Source: Rhodobacteraceae bacterium UBA6213 (GTDB lineage: Bacteria; Pseudomonadota; Alphaproteobacteria; Rhodobacterales; Rhodobacteraceae). From it: 64,000 nucleotides of DNA. The position numbers and the translations under genes are program-made. This document shows positions 34,165 to 42,254 of the stretch, one piece after another. Position 1 is the stretch's first letter. Every line of letters begins with the position of its first letter. The notes beneath the pieces are model-generated. The model saw nothing but the letters and a program-made list of their open reading frames with translations, was not told the origin of the DNA and searched no databases. The stretch spans positions 210,787-274,786 of the forward strand of contig DISJ01000016.1 in NCBI GenBank assembly GCA_002421605.1, written 5' to 3'.

Positions 34165-35153
34165 GCGCGCTTTTAGAAGTGCGCGGCCTGCGCACCGTAT
34201 TTCATACCCGCGCGGGCGAGGTCTGGGCGGTCGATGGTGTCGATGTCGAGGTGCGGCGCGGCGAATGCCTTGGAATCGTGGGCGAAAGCGGGTCAGGCAA
34301 GTCGGTTACCTTTGCCTCGGTGATGGGGCTTGTGCGCAGCCCCGGCCGCGTGGCCGAGGGGGAGATACTGTTCGAAGGGCGTGATTTGCGCGCGCTTTCG
34401 GTGCGCGAAATGCGCGCGGTGCGTGGCAAGGAAATCGCCATGACCATGCAAGATGCGCTGACCGCGCTGAACCCGGCGCTGACCGTGGGCGAGCAGATCA
34501 GCGAAGTGCTGGAAGCGCATGACGAAACCCTGCCCGCGAGAGGCCAGGCGCGGCGCGCGGCGATCCGGGCGAAATCGGTGGAAATGCTGGGCCTTGTCGG
34601 CATCCCTTCTGCCGAAAGCCGCTTGCGCCAATACCCGCACGAATTTTCCGGTGGTATGCGCCAGCGCATCATGATCGCCATCGCACTTGCCTGCCGCCCG
34701 AAGCTGTTGATTGCTGATGAGCCGACCACCGCGCTGGATGTCACCATTCAGGCGCAGGTGCTGGAACTCATCACCGAGATTCGCGGCAGGCTGGGCATGA
34801 GCGTGGTGCTGATTACGCATGACCTTGGCGTAGTGGCCGAACATTGCGACCGCGTGATGGTGATGTATGCGGGCCAAGTGGTCGAGGCGGGGCCCACGGG
34901 CGAGGTTATCGCCAACCCGCGCCACCCCTATACGCGCGGTCTTTTGGCCTCGATCCCGCGCCCTTCAATGCGCGGCCAACCGATTCACCCAATCGAGGGG
35001 CAGGTGCCCGATCTGATCGGCATGGCGCCACAATGCCGTTTCTATTCGCGTTGCCCAGAGCGCCGTGATGCCTGCCTTGCCCCGGTGGCGATGCGCCCGG
35101 CGGGCGAGGGGCGGATGGCGCGCTGCATCCTGCTGGACGAGGTGCCCGTATGA
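34161..35153 (+). CDS. ABC transporter ATP-binding protein, DppD/OppD-type
   Basis: A 330-residue ATPase: Walker A GESGSGKS, Q-loop MTMQDALTALNP, signature FSGGMRQRIMIA, Walker B LLIADEPTTALDVT, H-loop VLITHDLGV. The C-terminal oligopeptide-transporter extension has the FeS/Zn-type Cys cluster (CRFYSRCPERRDACL...RC). It starts by ATGA overlap with the permease. It energises import together with the next gene. Confidence 0.95.
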   Translation: MSALLEVRGLRTVFHTRAGEVWAVDGVDVEVRRGECLGIVGESGSGKSVTFASVMGLVRSPGRVAEGEILFEGRDLRALSVREMRAVRGKEIAMTMQDALTALNPALTVGEQISEVLEAHDETLPARGQARRAAIRAKSVEMLGLVGIPSAESRLRQYPHEFSGGMRQRIMIAIALACRPKLLIADEPTTALDVTIQAQVLELITEIRGRLGMSVVLITHDLGVVAEHCDRVMVMYAGQVVEAGPTGEVIANPRHPYTRGLLASIPRPSMRGQPIHPIEGQVPDLIGMAPQCRFYSRCPERRDACLAPVAMRPAGEGRMARCILLDEVPV

Positions 35154-36160
35154 CGCCGCTGTTGACTGTCGAGCATCTTTCCAAACATTACGAGGGCCGC
35201 CGTGGCCTGATCGAGCGGGTGACCGGCGTGCCACATACCGTGGTGCGCGCCGTCAATGACGTGAGCCTGACCGTGGACAAAGGCGAAATCCTTGGCCTGA
35301 TCGGCGAATCCGGGTGTGGAAAATCCACGCTTGGGCGCGCCATCCTGCAGCTCAACGCGCCAATTGCGGGAAAAGTGATCTTTGACGGCATCGATGTGAC
35401 CGCACTCGACCCTGTAGAGTTGAAAAACATGCGTCGGCGGATGCAAATCATCTTTCAAGATCCCTACGCCAGTTTGAACCCACGCCGCACTGTGGCCGAA
35501 ATCGTCGGCTTGCCGCTGAAACTGCACGGGCTGGCCAGCGGCGAAGAGGCCCGCGCCATCACCGAGCGCATTGTCGAGCGGGTGGGGCTAAAGGCGAACC
35601 AGCTAGACCGCTATCCGCACCAGTTTTCAGGCGGTCAGCGCCAGCGCATCGGCATCGCGCGCGCGCTGGTGTCGAACCCAGAGTTCATCGTTTGTGACGA
35701 GCCTGTTTCGGCGCTCGATGTTTCGATTCAGGCGCAGATCATCGCGCTGCTGCTGGAACTCAAGCGCGAGATGGGGCTGACCTACCTATTCATTTCACAC
35801 GATATTTCGGTGATCGGCTATCTCAGCGATCGTGTCGCGGTGATGTATCTGGGCGAGATTGTCGAGATGGGGCCGGTGGACGATGTGTTGGCCAACCCGC
35901 GCCACCCTTATACCCAAAGTCTGTTGTCGGCGGTGCCCGAGATAGACGCACATGGGCGGCGCGCGCGGGTGCGTCTGAAAGGCGATCTGCCCTCGCCGCT
36001 GCATCCGCCTTCGGGGTGCAAGTTTCACACCCGTTGCCCGCTGGCGATCGACATTTGCCGCAACCTTGCGCCGCTTAACGAGGATGTCGGGCCAGGGCAC
36101 ACCGCCGCCTGCCACCGTCTGGCCGAGCGTGTCAGCCTGATGGACGAGGGCGCGACATGA
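35150..36160 (+). CDS. ABC transporter ATP-binding protein, DppF/OppF-type
   Basis: A 336-residue ATPase: Walker A GESGCGKS, Q-loop IIFQDPYASLNPRRTV (the canonical OppF motif), signature FSGGQRQRIGIA, Walker B FIVCDEPVSALDVS, H-loop FISHDISVI, and the C-terminal Cys cluster (CKFHTRCPLAIDICR...C). ATGA overlaps on both sides couple it to the DppD-type ATPase and to the hydrolase that follows. Confidence 0.95.
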   Translation: MTPLLTVEHLSKHYEGRRGLIERVTGVPHTVVRAVNDVSLTVDKGEILGLIGESGCGKSTLGRAILQLNAPIAGKVIFDGIDVTALDPVELKNMRRRMQIIFQDPYASLNPRRTVAEIVGLPLKLHGLASGEEARAITERIVERVGLKANQLDRYPHQFSGGQRQRIGIARALVSNPEFIVCDEPVSALDVSIQAQIIALLLELKREMGLTYLFISHDISVIGYLSDRVAVMYLGEIVEMGPVDDVLANPRHPYTQSLLSAVPEIDAHGRRARVRLKGDLPSPLHPPSGCKFHTRCPLAIDICRNLAPLNEDVGPGHTAACHRLAERVSLMDEGAT

Positions 36161-37224
36161 ACATCAATCTGCGCCTTTCCGGGTCAGCTTACGCGCGCGG
36201 ATACGAGCAGGCAGCCGCGGCATGGCTGGGTACAAAGGTTCGCGACGCGACTATTGGGCGGGTCGAAACCGCGCGCGCCGAGGGGTTGTTTGACGAAGCC
36301 TCACTGGCCTATCTGGCCGCGCAGCGCGACTTCATGGCGACACATGACCGCGACGGGATGGCCGAGCTTTTGGGCATCGCCGAGGGGTTCGGCCTGCCCG
36401 AACCAGAGCTTTTCGCGCATCTGCACCTTGGCACACTGCGCGACCTCAAAGGTGGCGCTGCATTGCTAGACGGCTGTTCCGCTTGGGCGGTGGGGCAGGG
36501 GCCAGACGGCCCGATGGTGGTGAAAAACCGCGATTATTCGGGCGTTCACCTTGGCATCCAGGCGATTGCGCAGCACTCCGGCCCCGATGTGATTTCGGGC
36601 GGTATGCTGTGCCTTGGCAGCCTTGGCAGCCCCGGTGCCTATTCCAGCGGCGTCAACGCCGCAGGGCTTGCGCTGGCGGATACGCAGGTGTCGGTTGCCA
36701 CCCACCGCGTCGGTTGGCTGCGCTATTTTCTGATGACGCGGATTCTGGCGCGCTGCACCACGGTCGCGGCGGCGGTGGACATGGTGCGCACAAGCCCGCA
36801 CGCCGGGGGCGGCACGCTGGTGCTGGCCGATACCACTGGTGCCACGGCGGCGATCGAACTGAGCGCGGGTGGGGCGTCGGTGGCGACCGGGCCCAAGGTC
36901 TGGCGCACCAACCATTATACCGGCGCGCTTGCGTCTGACACCTTGCCCCCCCGCGATGATAGCATCGCAGCCAATTCGCGCGCGCGGTTTGAATATCTTG
37001 GGCGCGTCCTTCCCGACAAGCCTTGGGGTCACCAAGACGCTCAGAATTTGATGGCAACCCACGCCAATTCTGCGCCCGGCGGCGCGCCCATTTGTCAGCA
37101 CGGCGCCGCAGATTACGCCGAAACCATTTCCTCGGCGGTCTATTTGTGTAACCTGCAGCGGATGGATTACTGCGAAGGCAATCCCTGCACCGGCGCGTGG
37201 CGAAGCATTTCGCTTGCCGCCTGA
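36157..37224 (+). CDS. C45-family Ntn hydrolase / acyltransferase
   Basis: A 355-residue protein of the acyl-CoA:6-aminopenicillanic acid acyltransferase (peptidase C45) type. LLDGCSAWAVG, with Gly106-Cys107, is the expected self-cleavage point that frees an N-terminal Cys nucleophile; GPMVVKNRDYSG and GCLGSLGSPGAYSSGVNAAGLAL-like glycine-rich strands follow the Ntn pattern. There is no signal peptide, so it acts in the cytoplasm. It is coupled by ATGA to the importer ATPase, suggesting it hydrolyses an imported amide or N-acyl compound. Penicillin acylation itself is unlikely; the substrate is unknown. Confidence 0.85.
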   Translation: MNINLRLSGSAYARGYEQAAAAWLGTKVRDATIGRVETARAEGLFDEASLAYLAAQRDFMATHDRDGMAELLGIAEGFGLPEPELFAHLHLGTLRDLKGGAALLDGCSAWAVGQGPDGPMVVKNRDYSGVHLGIQAIAQHSGPDVISGGMLCLGSLGSPGAYSSGVNAAGLALADTQVSVATHRVGWLRYFLMTRILARCTTVAAAVDMVRTSPHAGGGTLVLADTTGATAAIELSAGGASVATGPKVWRTNHYTGALASDTLPPRDDSIAANSRARFEYLGRVLPDKPWGHQDAQNLMATHANSAPGGAPICQHGAADYAETISSAVYLCNLQRMDYCEGNPCTGAWRSISLAA

Positions 37225-37239
37225 CCGGGTGCCGGTCGG

Positions 37240-38229
37240 ATGGGGCGCGGCGTGGCCGATTACAAAAGCAAACTGGTGGGCACTCACCCAAGCATTGAGG
37301 CCCTGCGCAAGCTGATCGAGCGGGTAGCCAACAGCCCGGCGCGAACGGTGCTGATCTACGGTGAAACCGGCACCGGCAAGGGGCTGGTTGCGCGCATGAT
37401 CCACCAAGCCTCGGCCCGCGCCGCGCGTGAGTTTGTCGATATCAACTGCGCCGCGATCCCGGCGAGCCTGCTTGAATCCGAGCTTTTCGGGCACGAGCGG
37501 GGTGCCTTTACCGGTGCGGTCGAGCGCAAGTTGGGCTTGATCGAGGCGGCCAACAATGGCTCGGTCTTTTTGGACGAGATCCGAGAGCTGGACCTGCCCT
37601 TGCAAACCAAGCTTCTGAGCCTGCTCGATACCCAGCAATTCCGCCGCGTTGGCGCGGTCAAGCCGACGACGGTTGATGTGCGCTTTATCGCAGCCACCAA
37701 CAAGGTGCTTCTGTCCGAAGTGACGGCGGGCAAGTTCCGAGAAGATCTGTATTACCGCTTGCAGGTGGTGGCGTTGAACCTACCGGCGCTGCATGAACGC
37801 GGCGATGATGTGCTGACACTCGCACACTATTTCATCACCAAATACAACGCGATGTACAAACGCGCCATCAGTGGAATGGCACCGGAAACCGAAGACATAT
37901 TTATGCGTTACCGCTGGCCTGGCAACGTGCGCGAGTTGGAAAACCTGCTAGAGCGCATCTTCATTTTGGAAGAGGATGATGTGATCTTGCCGCGCCATTT
38001 GCCCGCGCGGATTTTGCGCTCGGTCGCCGCGGGCGGCGTGCCTTTGGCCCCCGAAGGTAGCGCGCCCGCGCCCGAAGGTAGCTTTCGCGAAGCGACCGAG
38101 GCATTTCAGCGTCTGATCGTGGCGCAGGCGCTAGAAGCGGCCGAGGGGAATTTGCAAACGGCCGCCACACGCCTTGGTCTAAGCCGCCACGCGCTGCGCC
38201 ATCAGATGATCAAACTCGGGCTTACTTGA
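37240..38229 (+). CDS. sigma-54-dependent transcriptional activator lacking a sensor domain
   Basis: A 329-residue bacterial enhancer-binding protein. AAA+ domain from the N-terminus: Walker A GETGTGKG (41-48), sigma-54 contact loop GAFTGA (88-93), Walker B VFLDEI (109-114), arginine-finger region FREDLYYRL, sensor II RYRWPGNVRELENL. A Pro/Ala linker with a repeated APEGS leads to a Fis-type HTH (NLQTAATRLGLSRHALRHQMIKLG). No PAS, GAF or receiver domain precedes the ATPase, as in PspF. Being last in the importer operon, it should activate its own transcription through the upstream repeat. Confidence 0.93.
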   Translation: MGRGVADYKSKLVGTHPSIEALRKLIERVANSPARTVLIYGETGTGKGLVARMIHQASARAAREFVDINCAAIPASLLESELFGHERGAFTGAVERKLGLIEAANNGSVFLDEIRELDLPLQTKLLSLLDTQQFRRVGAVKPTTVDVRFIAATNKVLLSEVTAGKFREDLYYRLQVVALNLPALHERGDDVLTLAHYFITKYNAMYKRAISGMAPETEDIFMRYRWPGNVRELENLLERIFILEEDDVILPRHLPARILRSVAAGGVPLAPEGSAPAPEGSFREATEAFQRLIVAQALEAAEGNLQTAATRLGLSRHALRHQMIKLGLT

Positions 38230-38266
38230 GCGTGAAAACTGCCGCGAGCGTGCGCGGATTCCACGC
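38230..38266. promoter_or_regulatory. inverted repeat, candidate upstream activator site 2
   Basis: Imperfect inverted repeat GCGTGAAAACTGC - 11 bp - GCGGATTCCACGC immediately after the activator gene, centred about 90 bp upstream of the second -24/-12 promoter. Arms and spacer have the same lengths as the perfect repeat at 30490-30526, and the outer GCGTG...CACGC is identical. A likely binding site for the 37240-38229 activator. Confidence 0.72.
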
Positions 38267-38335
38267 AAGCCTCCAATTGCCGCTACGATGCGCGAAATAG
38301 TGCTGCTAAAACAATTAAATGACGCAAGGCAAAGG

Positions 38336-38351
38336 TGGCACACTTTGTGCA
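38336..38351 (+). promoter_or_regulatory. sigma-54 (-24/-12) promoter of the AtuA-family/DUF4387 pair
   Basis: TGGCACACTTTGTGCA has GG at 38337-38338 and GC at 38349-38350, with the correct 12-bp step. It shares TGGCAC, TTGTGCAT and the following RTA with the promoter at 30621. The transcript is predicted to start near 38362, 27 bp before the ATG of the next gene. Confidence 0.8.
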
Positions 38352-38388
38352 TATAGAAAAGCAACCGAAGCTTTGCACGAGGAATCCC

Positions 38389-39747
38389 ATGGCGTCGCTC
38401 CGCATCATCTGCCCAAATGGCCATCTCGGATTTGCACCGCTGAAGCCGGGAAGCTTTCAAGTCGCAGTCGCGACCCAGCCCGATTTCATCGCGGCGGATT
38501 CTGGCAGCGACGATATCGGCCCGGTGCCTTTGGGCGCAGATGTCTGCGCTAGCCCGAAAGCATGGCAACGCCACGACCTTGAACAAATGCTTCTGGCGTC
38601 GCGCCGGATCGGGGTGCCGATGATGATCGGCTCTGCTGGCGACACCGGCACCAACAGCCGGGTGGACATGTATCTTGAAATGATCCGCGAGATTGCGGCC
38701 GAGCACAAACTGGCACCGTTCCGGCTTGGCTGGTTCTATTCGGAAGTGGACAAGGAAATGGTGCGCGCCAAGATCCGCGCAGGTTCGCCCATCCGTGGCC
38801 TTGATGCGCGCGAAGATCTGAACGAAACCGAACTGGACGCGACATCGCGCATCGTTGCAATGGCGGGCGTGCACCCCTTCATCAAGCTTTTGGAAGAAGG
38901 GTGCGACGTGATCATTGGCGGGCGGTCATCTGACAGCGCGATTTTCGCCGCGGCGGCGCTGCACAAAGGCTACCCCGAGGCGGAAAGCTATTACCTTGGC
39001 AAGGTGCTCGAATGTGCCTCGTTCTGCGCGGAACCTTACGGTGCCAAAGAAACCGTGATGGGCGAAATCACGCAAGGCCATGTTGAAGTTACCGCCATGG
39101 CCGATTTTCAGCGCTGCACGGTGGCAAGCGTGGCTGGCCACGCGATGTATGAACGATCGAACCCCTACCACGAGTTTGTCGCAGGCGGCATGCTTGATAT
39201 GACTAACTGCAACTACTCGCAGGTCAGCGACAAAACCACCCGCGTCACCGGGATGGAGTTTGTTCCCGCCGAGGATTTCCGCGTCAAGCTGGAAGGCTCG
39301 GGCAAGGTGGGCGAACGTTTCGTCGGCATGGCAGGCATTCGTGACCCCTACACCATCGCCAACGTTGACCGCGTCATCGATTGGGCGCGCACCCAGACCC
39401 GCGAGCGTTTTGGCGATACCGGGTGGGAATTGCATTTCAACGTCTTTGGCCGTGATGGCGTGATGGGCGCGATGGAGCCGTTGCGCGATAAGCCGGGGCA
39501 CGAGCTTTGCATTGTGGTGCAAGGCGTAGCCCCCACCCGCGAAATGGCAGAAGAGGTGACTATGACCGGCACGCGCCAGCTTTTCTACGCGCGCCTGCCC
39601 GATGTAAAAGGCACCGCAGGCGGGGTTTCGTTCGTGCTTGACGAGGTGCTGCCTGCCAGCCCCGCCTACCGCTGGACGCTCAATCACACGATGGCAGTGT
39701 CCGACCCGCTAGAGCTGTTTCCCACCCATAGCGCGATCGTCGGCTGA
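38389..39747 (+). CDS. AtuA-family (DUF1446-type) protein
   Basis: A 452-residue protein of the acyclic-terpene-utilization AtuA-like family. Recognisable stretches are DFIAADSGSDDIGPVPLGAD, MIGSAGDTGTNSRVDMYLEMI, GCDVIIGGRSSDSAIFAAAALHKG and YHEFVAGGMLDMTNCNY. The catalytic role of the family is not established. The start at 38389 follows GAGGA; an in-frame start at 38335 would overlap the sigma-54 promoter. With the small DUF4387 protein downstream it forms a conserved two-gene unit, here probably acting on a product of the imported compound. Confidence 0.85.
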   Translation: MASLRIICPNGHLGFAPLKPGSFQVAVATQPDFIAADSGSDDIGPVPLGADVCASPKAWQRHDLEQMLLASRRIGVPMMIGSAGDTGTNSRVDMYLEMIREIAAEHKLAPFRLGWFYSEVDKEMVRAKIRAGSPIRGLDAREDLNETELDATSRIVAMAGVHPFIKLLEEGCDVIIGGRSSDSAIFAAAALHKGYPEAESYYLGKVLECASFCAEPYGAKETVMGEITQGHVEVTAMADFQRCTVASVAGHAMYERSNPYHEFVAGGMLDMTNCNYSQVSDKTTRVTGMEFVPAEDFRVKLEGSGKVGERFVGMAGIRDPYTIANVDRVIDWARTQTRERFGDTGWELHFNVFGRDGVMGAMEPLRDKPGHELCIVVQGVAPTREMAEEVTMTGTRQLFYARLPDVKGTAGGVSFVLDEVLPASPAYRWTLNHTMAVSDPLELFPTHSAIVG

Positions 39748-39756
39748 GGTAGACCC

Positions 39757-40098
39757 ATGAAAAACCCTGTGAACACCCGCACCAAGCTGTCGGATCTGGC
39801 CAAGACCATCCGCTCAAAAAACGCTGGAACCGACAAGATCACCTTCGACATCATCTTTCGCGAAAAGGCGACTTACGAGGCGGTCAAACGCTCTGGCGCG
39901 ATCAACCGCGAAAGCGTTTGCGCCACGCTCAACGTCGATCCGGCGCGGCTGACTGATTTTGTCGAATATGATCCGGGTTATGCGATCAAGTTCACCATCC
40001 TGCGGCTGCGCCCCTCGGGCAGCGCGGGCGATGGTGATATTTTCGGTGCGCAGCAATACGCACCGTTTCTTGATTTCGAAATCGACATGACGGCCTGA
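39757..40098 (+). CDS. DUF4387-family protein
   Basis: A 113-residue protein (KLSDLAKTIRSKNAGTDKITFDIIFREKATYEAVKRSGAINRESVC) of the DUF4387 type that usually accompanies AtuA-like proteins, either as a separate gene or as a C-terminal fusion. It starts 9 bp after the AtuA-like stop and is surely co-transcribed. It probably forms a complex with that protein. No enzyme function is known to me. Confidence 0.85.
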   Translation: MKNPVNTRTKLSDLAKTIRSKNAGTDKITFDIIFREKATYEAVKRSGAINRESVCATLNVDPARLTDFVEYDPGYAIKFTILRLRPSGSAGDGDIFGAQQYAPFLDFEIDMTA

Positions 40099-40190
40099 AA
40101 TCTGCTCTTCGGCCCTTGGGTTAGCCATGTGGCGGTCATAGGTAGATACCAGCCAGGCGGCATTCGCCCGCGCCTGAATGGAGATGTCGC

Positions 40191-41288
40191 ATGACCCGGC
40201 CGACGCTGTTTTCCCCCGTTACTATCGGCGCAATAGCGCTGGCCAACCGCGTTGTCATGGCACCGCTGACGCGCAACCGCGCGCGCCCTGCGGATGATGC
40301 GCCCTATGCGCTGCATGCCGAATATTACGCACAACGCGCCAGTGCCGGGTTGATCATCACCGAAGGTTCGCAGATTTCGCCCACCGCCAAGGGCTATGCC
40401 TGGACGCCCGGCATCTATTCAAACGCCCAGATCGAGGGTTGGAAACAGGTCACTTCGGCGGTGCACGCGGCGGGTGGCAAGATCGCCTTGCAGCTGTGGC
40501 ACGTCGGGCGCGTTTCGCACACCAGCTTGCAGCCGGGTGGGGCCGCGCCAGTTGCGCCTTCCGCTATCGCCGCAGGTGGGCGCACCTTTACCGGCGAGCG
40601 GTTTGAGGCAACATCAGTACCACGCGCGCTGACAGTTTCAGAAATCGCGGGGATCGTGGACGATTACGCCAGCGCAACGCGCAACGCGCGCGCCGCAGGC
40701 TTTGACGGCGTCGAAATCCACGGGGCCAACGGCTATCTGATTGACCAGTTCCTGCGTGACGGCGCGAACCAGCGGACCGACAGCTACGGCGGCTCTATCG
40801 CTAATCGCGCGCGGTTCCTGACCGAGGTGCTGGAGGCGGTAACAGGCGCGTGGGAGCCCGGGCGGGTAGGTATTCGCCTTGCGCCCTTTACCAATTCGAA
40901 CGGCATTTCCGACAGCGACCCGATGGCGGTGTTTGGCCATGCGATTTCGCAAATCGACCGTTTCGGGCTGGCCTTCCTGCACATGGTCGAAGGGCAGACC
41001 GGCGGTTCACGAGAGCTTGCACCGGGTCTTGCCATCGCGCCGCTGCGCGCGCTCTTTAGCGGCGCTTACATCGCCAATAACGGCTATGACCGGGCAATGG
41101 CGCTGGCGGCGCTGGCCGAGGGGCGGGCTGATCTTGTGGCTTTTGGGCGTGCCTTTATCGCCAACCCCGATCTGGTCGAGCGGTTGCGCCGCGATGCGCC
41201 GTTGAATGTGCCGGATGTCGCTACCTTCTATGGCGGCGGTGCAAAGGGATATACCGACTACCGGGCACTGGCGGACCTGCCCGCCTAA
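40191..41288 (+). CDS. alkene reductase, Old Yellow Enzyme family
   Basis: A 365-residue FMN-dependent ene-reductase of the NemA/OYE type. Signatures: LFSPVTIGAIALANRVVMAPLTRNRA, QLWHVGRVSH, FDGVEIHGANGYLIDQFLRDGANQRTDSYGGSIANRARF (substrate His-x2-Asn and FMN site) and ADLVAFGRAFIANPDLVERL. It reduces C=C bonds of enones or maleimides, or nitro compounds, with NAD(P)H. It lies 92 bp after the DUF4387 gene with its own RBS (GGAGA); no -24/-12 element is visible, so membership in the sigma-54 unit is doubtful. Confidence 0.93.
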   Translation: MTRPTLFSPVTIGAIALANRVVMAPLTRNRARPADDAPYALHAEYYAQRASAGLIITEGSQISPTAKGYAWTPGIYSNAQIEGWKQVTSAVHAAGGKIALQLWHVGRVSHTSLQPGGAAPVAPSAIAAGGRTFTGERFEATSVPRALTVSEIAGIVDDYASATRNARAAGFDGVEIHGANGYLIDQFLRDGANQRTDSYGGSIANRARFLTEVLEAVTGAWEPGRVGIRLAPFTNSNGISDSDPMAVFGHAISQIDRFGLAFLHMVEGQTGGSRELAPGLAIAPLRALFSGAYIANNGYDRAMALAALAEGRADLVAFGRAFIANPDLVERLRRDAPLNVPDVATFYGGGAKGYTDYRALADLPA

Positions 41289-41294
41289 GTCTGC

Positions 41295-41963
41295 TCAGGC
41301 AGCACTTACAGCAACCGCGATGCCTGCAAAGTGGCAGGCCGCGGCGGCGGCGACAAAGCCATGCCAGATCGCGTTCTGAAACTTCAGGCTGTGCCATTTG
41401 TAGAACACGACCCCAACCGAATAGAGCAACCCACCAACAATAACGAGCACCAGCGTGGGTGTTGGCAGCGCCATCGCCACAGGCTTGATCGCGGCCAGCG
41501 CGGCCCAGCCCATCAGCAGATAAAGCACGATCGCAAGGCGGTCATAGCGACCCGGCAGCAACATCTTGATGGCGCTGCCGCCAAGTGCCCCTGCCCAGAT
41601 CACGCCGATCAAAACCCAGTTCCAAACCTGATTGCCCAACATCGCCAGAAGCGCGGTATAGGTGCCTGCAATCATGAAATAAATTGCGGAATGGTCGAAC
41701 CGGCGCAGCAACCATTTCAGCGACGAGGGCGGCGTGAGGTTGTAGGCGCAGGAAAAGCCGAACATCGCAAAAAAACCGGCGGCATAAATGCCGGTCGCAA
41801 TGCCGTAGCCAGCTTCTCCATGCACTGCGATATAGGAAAATAGCGCCGCAAAGGCGATCAGCCCGGCCAAGAGGGCCGCGATATGCACAACGCCGTCGGC
41901 TACGATTTCGCCTTGGCTGGGCAGGCGCTTTTGCAAGCGGGGGTGGGTCGATGGCAATGACAT
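41295..41963 (-). CDS. hemolysin-III / PAQR-family membrane protein
   Basis: A 222-residue protein with seven hydrophobic helices. Family features are SQGEIVADGVVHIAALLAG (start of helix 1, with the conserved His), RFDHSAIYFMIAGTYTALL (the D-H-S motif) and FYKWHSLKFQNAIWHGFVAAAAACHF (the terminal H-x3-H-type metal site). PAQR members are zinc-dependent hydrolase-like proteins; bacterial roles include membrane fluidity. The start at 41963 is chosen for homology; another ATG 30 nt upstream is possible. Convergent with the ene-reductase. Confidence 0.88.
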   Translation of the reverse strand: MSLPSTHPRLQKRLPSQGEIVADGVVHIAALLAGLIAFAALFSYIAVHGEAGYGIATGIYAAGFFAMFGFSCAYNLTPPSSLKWLLRRFDHSAIYFMIAGTYTALLAMLGNQVWNWVLIGVIWAGALGGSAIKMLLPGRYDRLAIVLYLLMGWAALAAIKPVAMALPTPTLVLVIVGGLLYSVGVVFYKWHSLKFQNAIWHGFVAAAAACHFAGIAVAVSAA

Positions 41964-42176
41964 GATGGGCTTTCGCTTTTGGATAACGCTCATCTTACCC
42001 CGACTCGGGGATGTCGCGTAAGGCCCCTATAAAGCGACGTGGGGTAAAGTAACCGCTCAGGCGTCGCAACTGGCGCGCAAGTGCGGCATAATCGCCGCTG
42101 CGCCGCAGCGGATTTGTTGCTGACACCGGGAATTGCTTTCGCGATATTGACGTTTACGTGATCGCACCCAATGTGT

Positions 42177-42198
42177 CGCTAAACCGATCCGTTTAGCG
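42177..42198. promoter_or_regulatory. palindromic operator candidate ahead of RND pump genes
   Basis: Perfect 8-bp inverted repeat CGCTAAAC-cgatcc-GTTTAGCG, followed closely by a second one, TAAAGC-gtat-GCTTTA (42202-42217). Both lie within 80 bp of the adaptor-protein ATG at 42255 and resemble TetR-type operators. No regulator gene is adjacent. The rest of the 290-bp gap (41964-42254) shows no gene. Confidence 0.55.
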
Positions 42199-42254
42199 GC
42201 GTAAAGCGTATGCTTTATGCTGTTGCGGGTCTGTGTGCATGTAGAGGTTGGGAA

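Noticed and set aside
36466..37638. A 390-codon minus-strand frame over the C45 hydrolase and activator start
   Set aside because: Both plus-strand genes are well supported; the antisense product shows no recognisable motif.
38041..38085. Repeated CCCGAAGGTAGC units as a regulatory repeat
   Set aside because: They encode the APEGS linker repeats of the activator protein and are explained by coding sequence.
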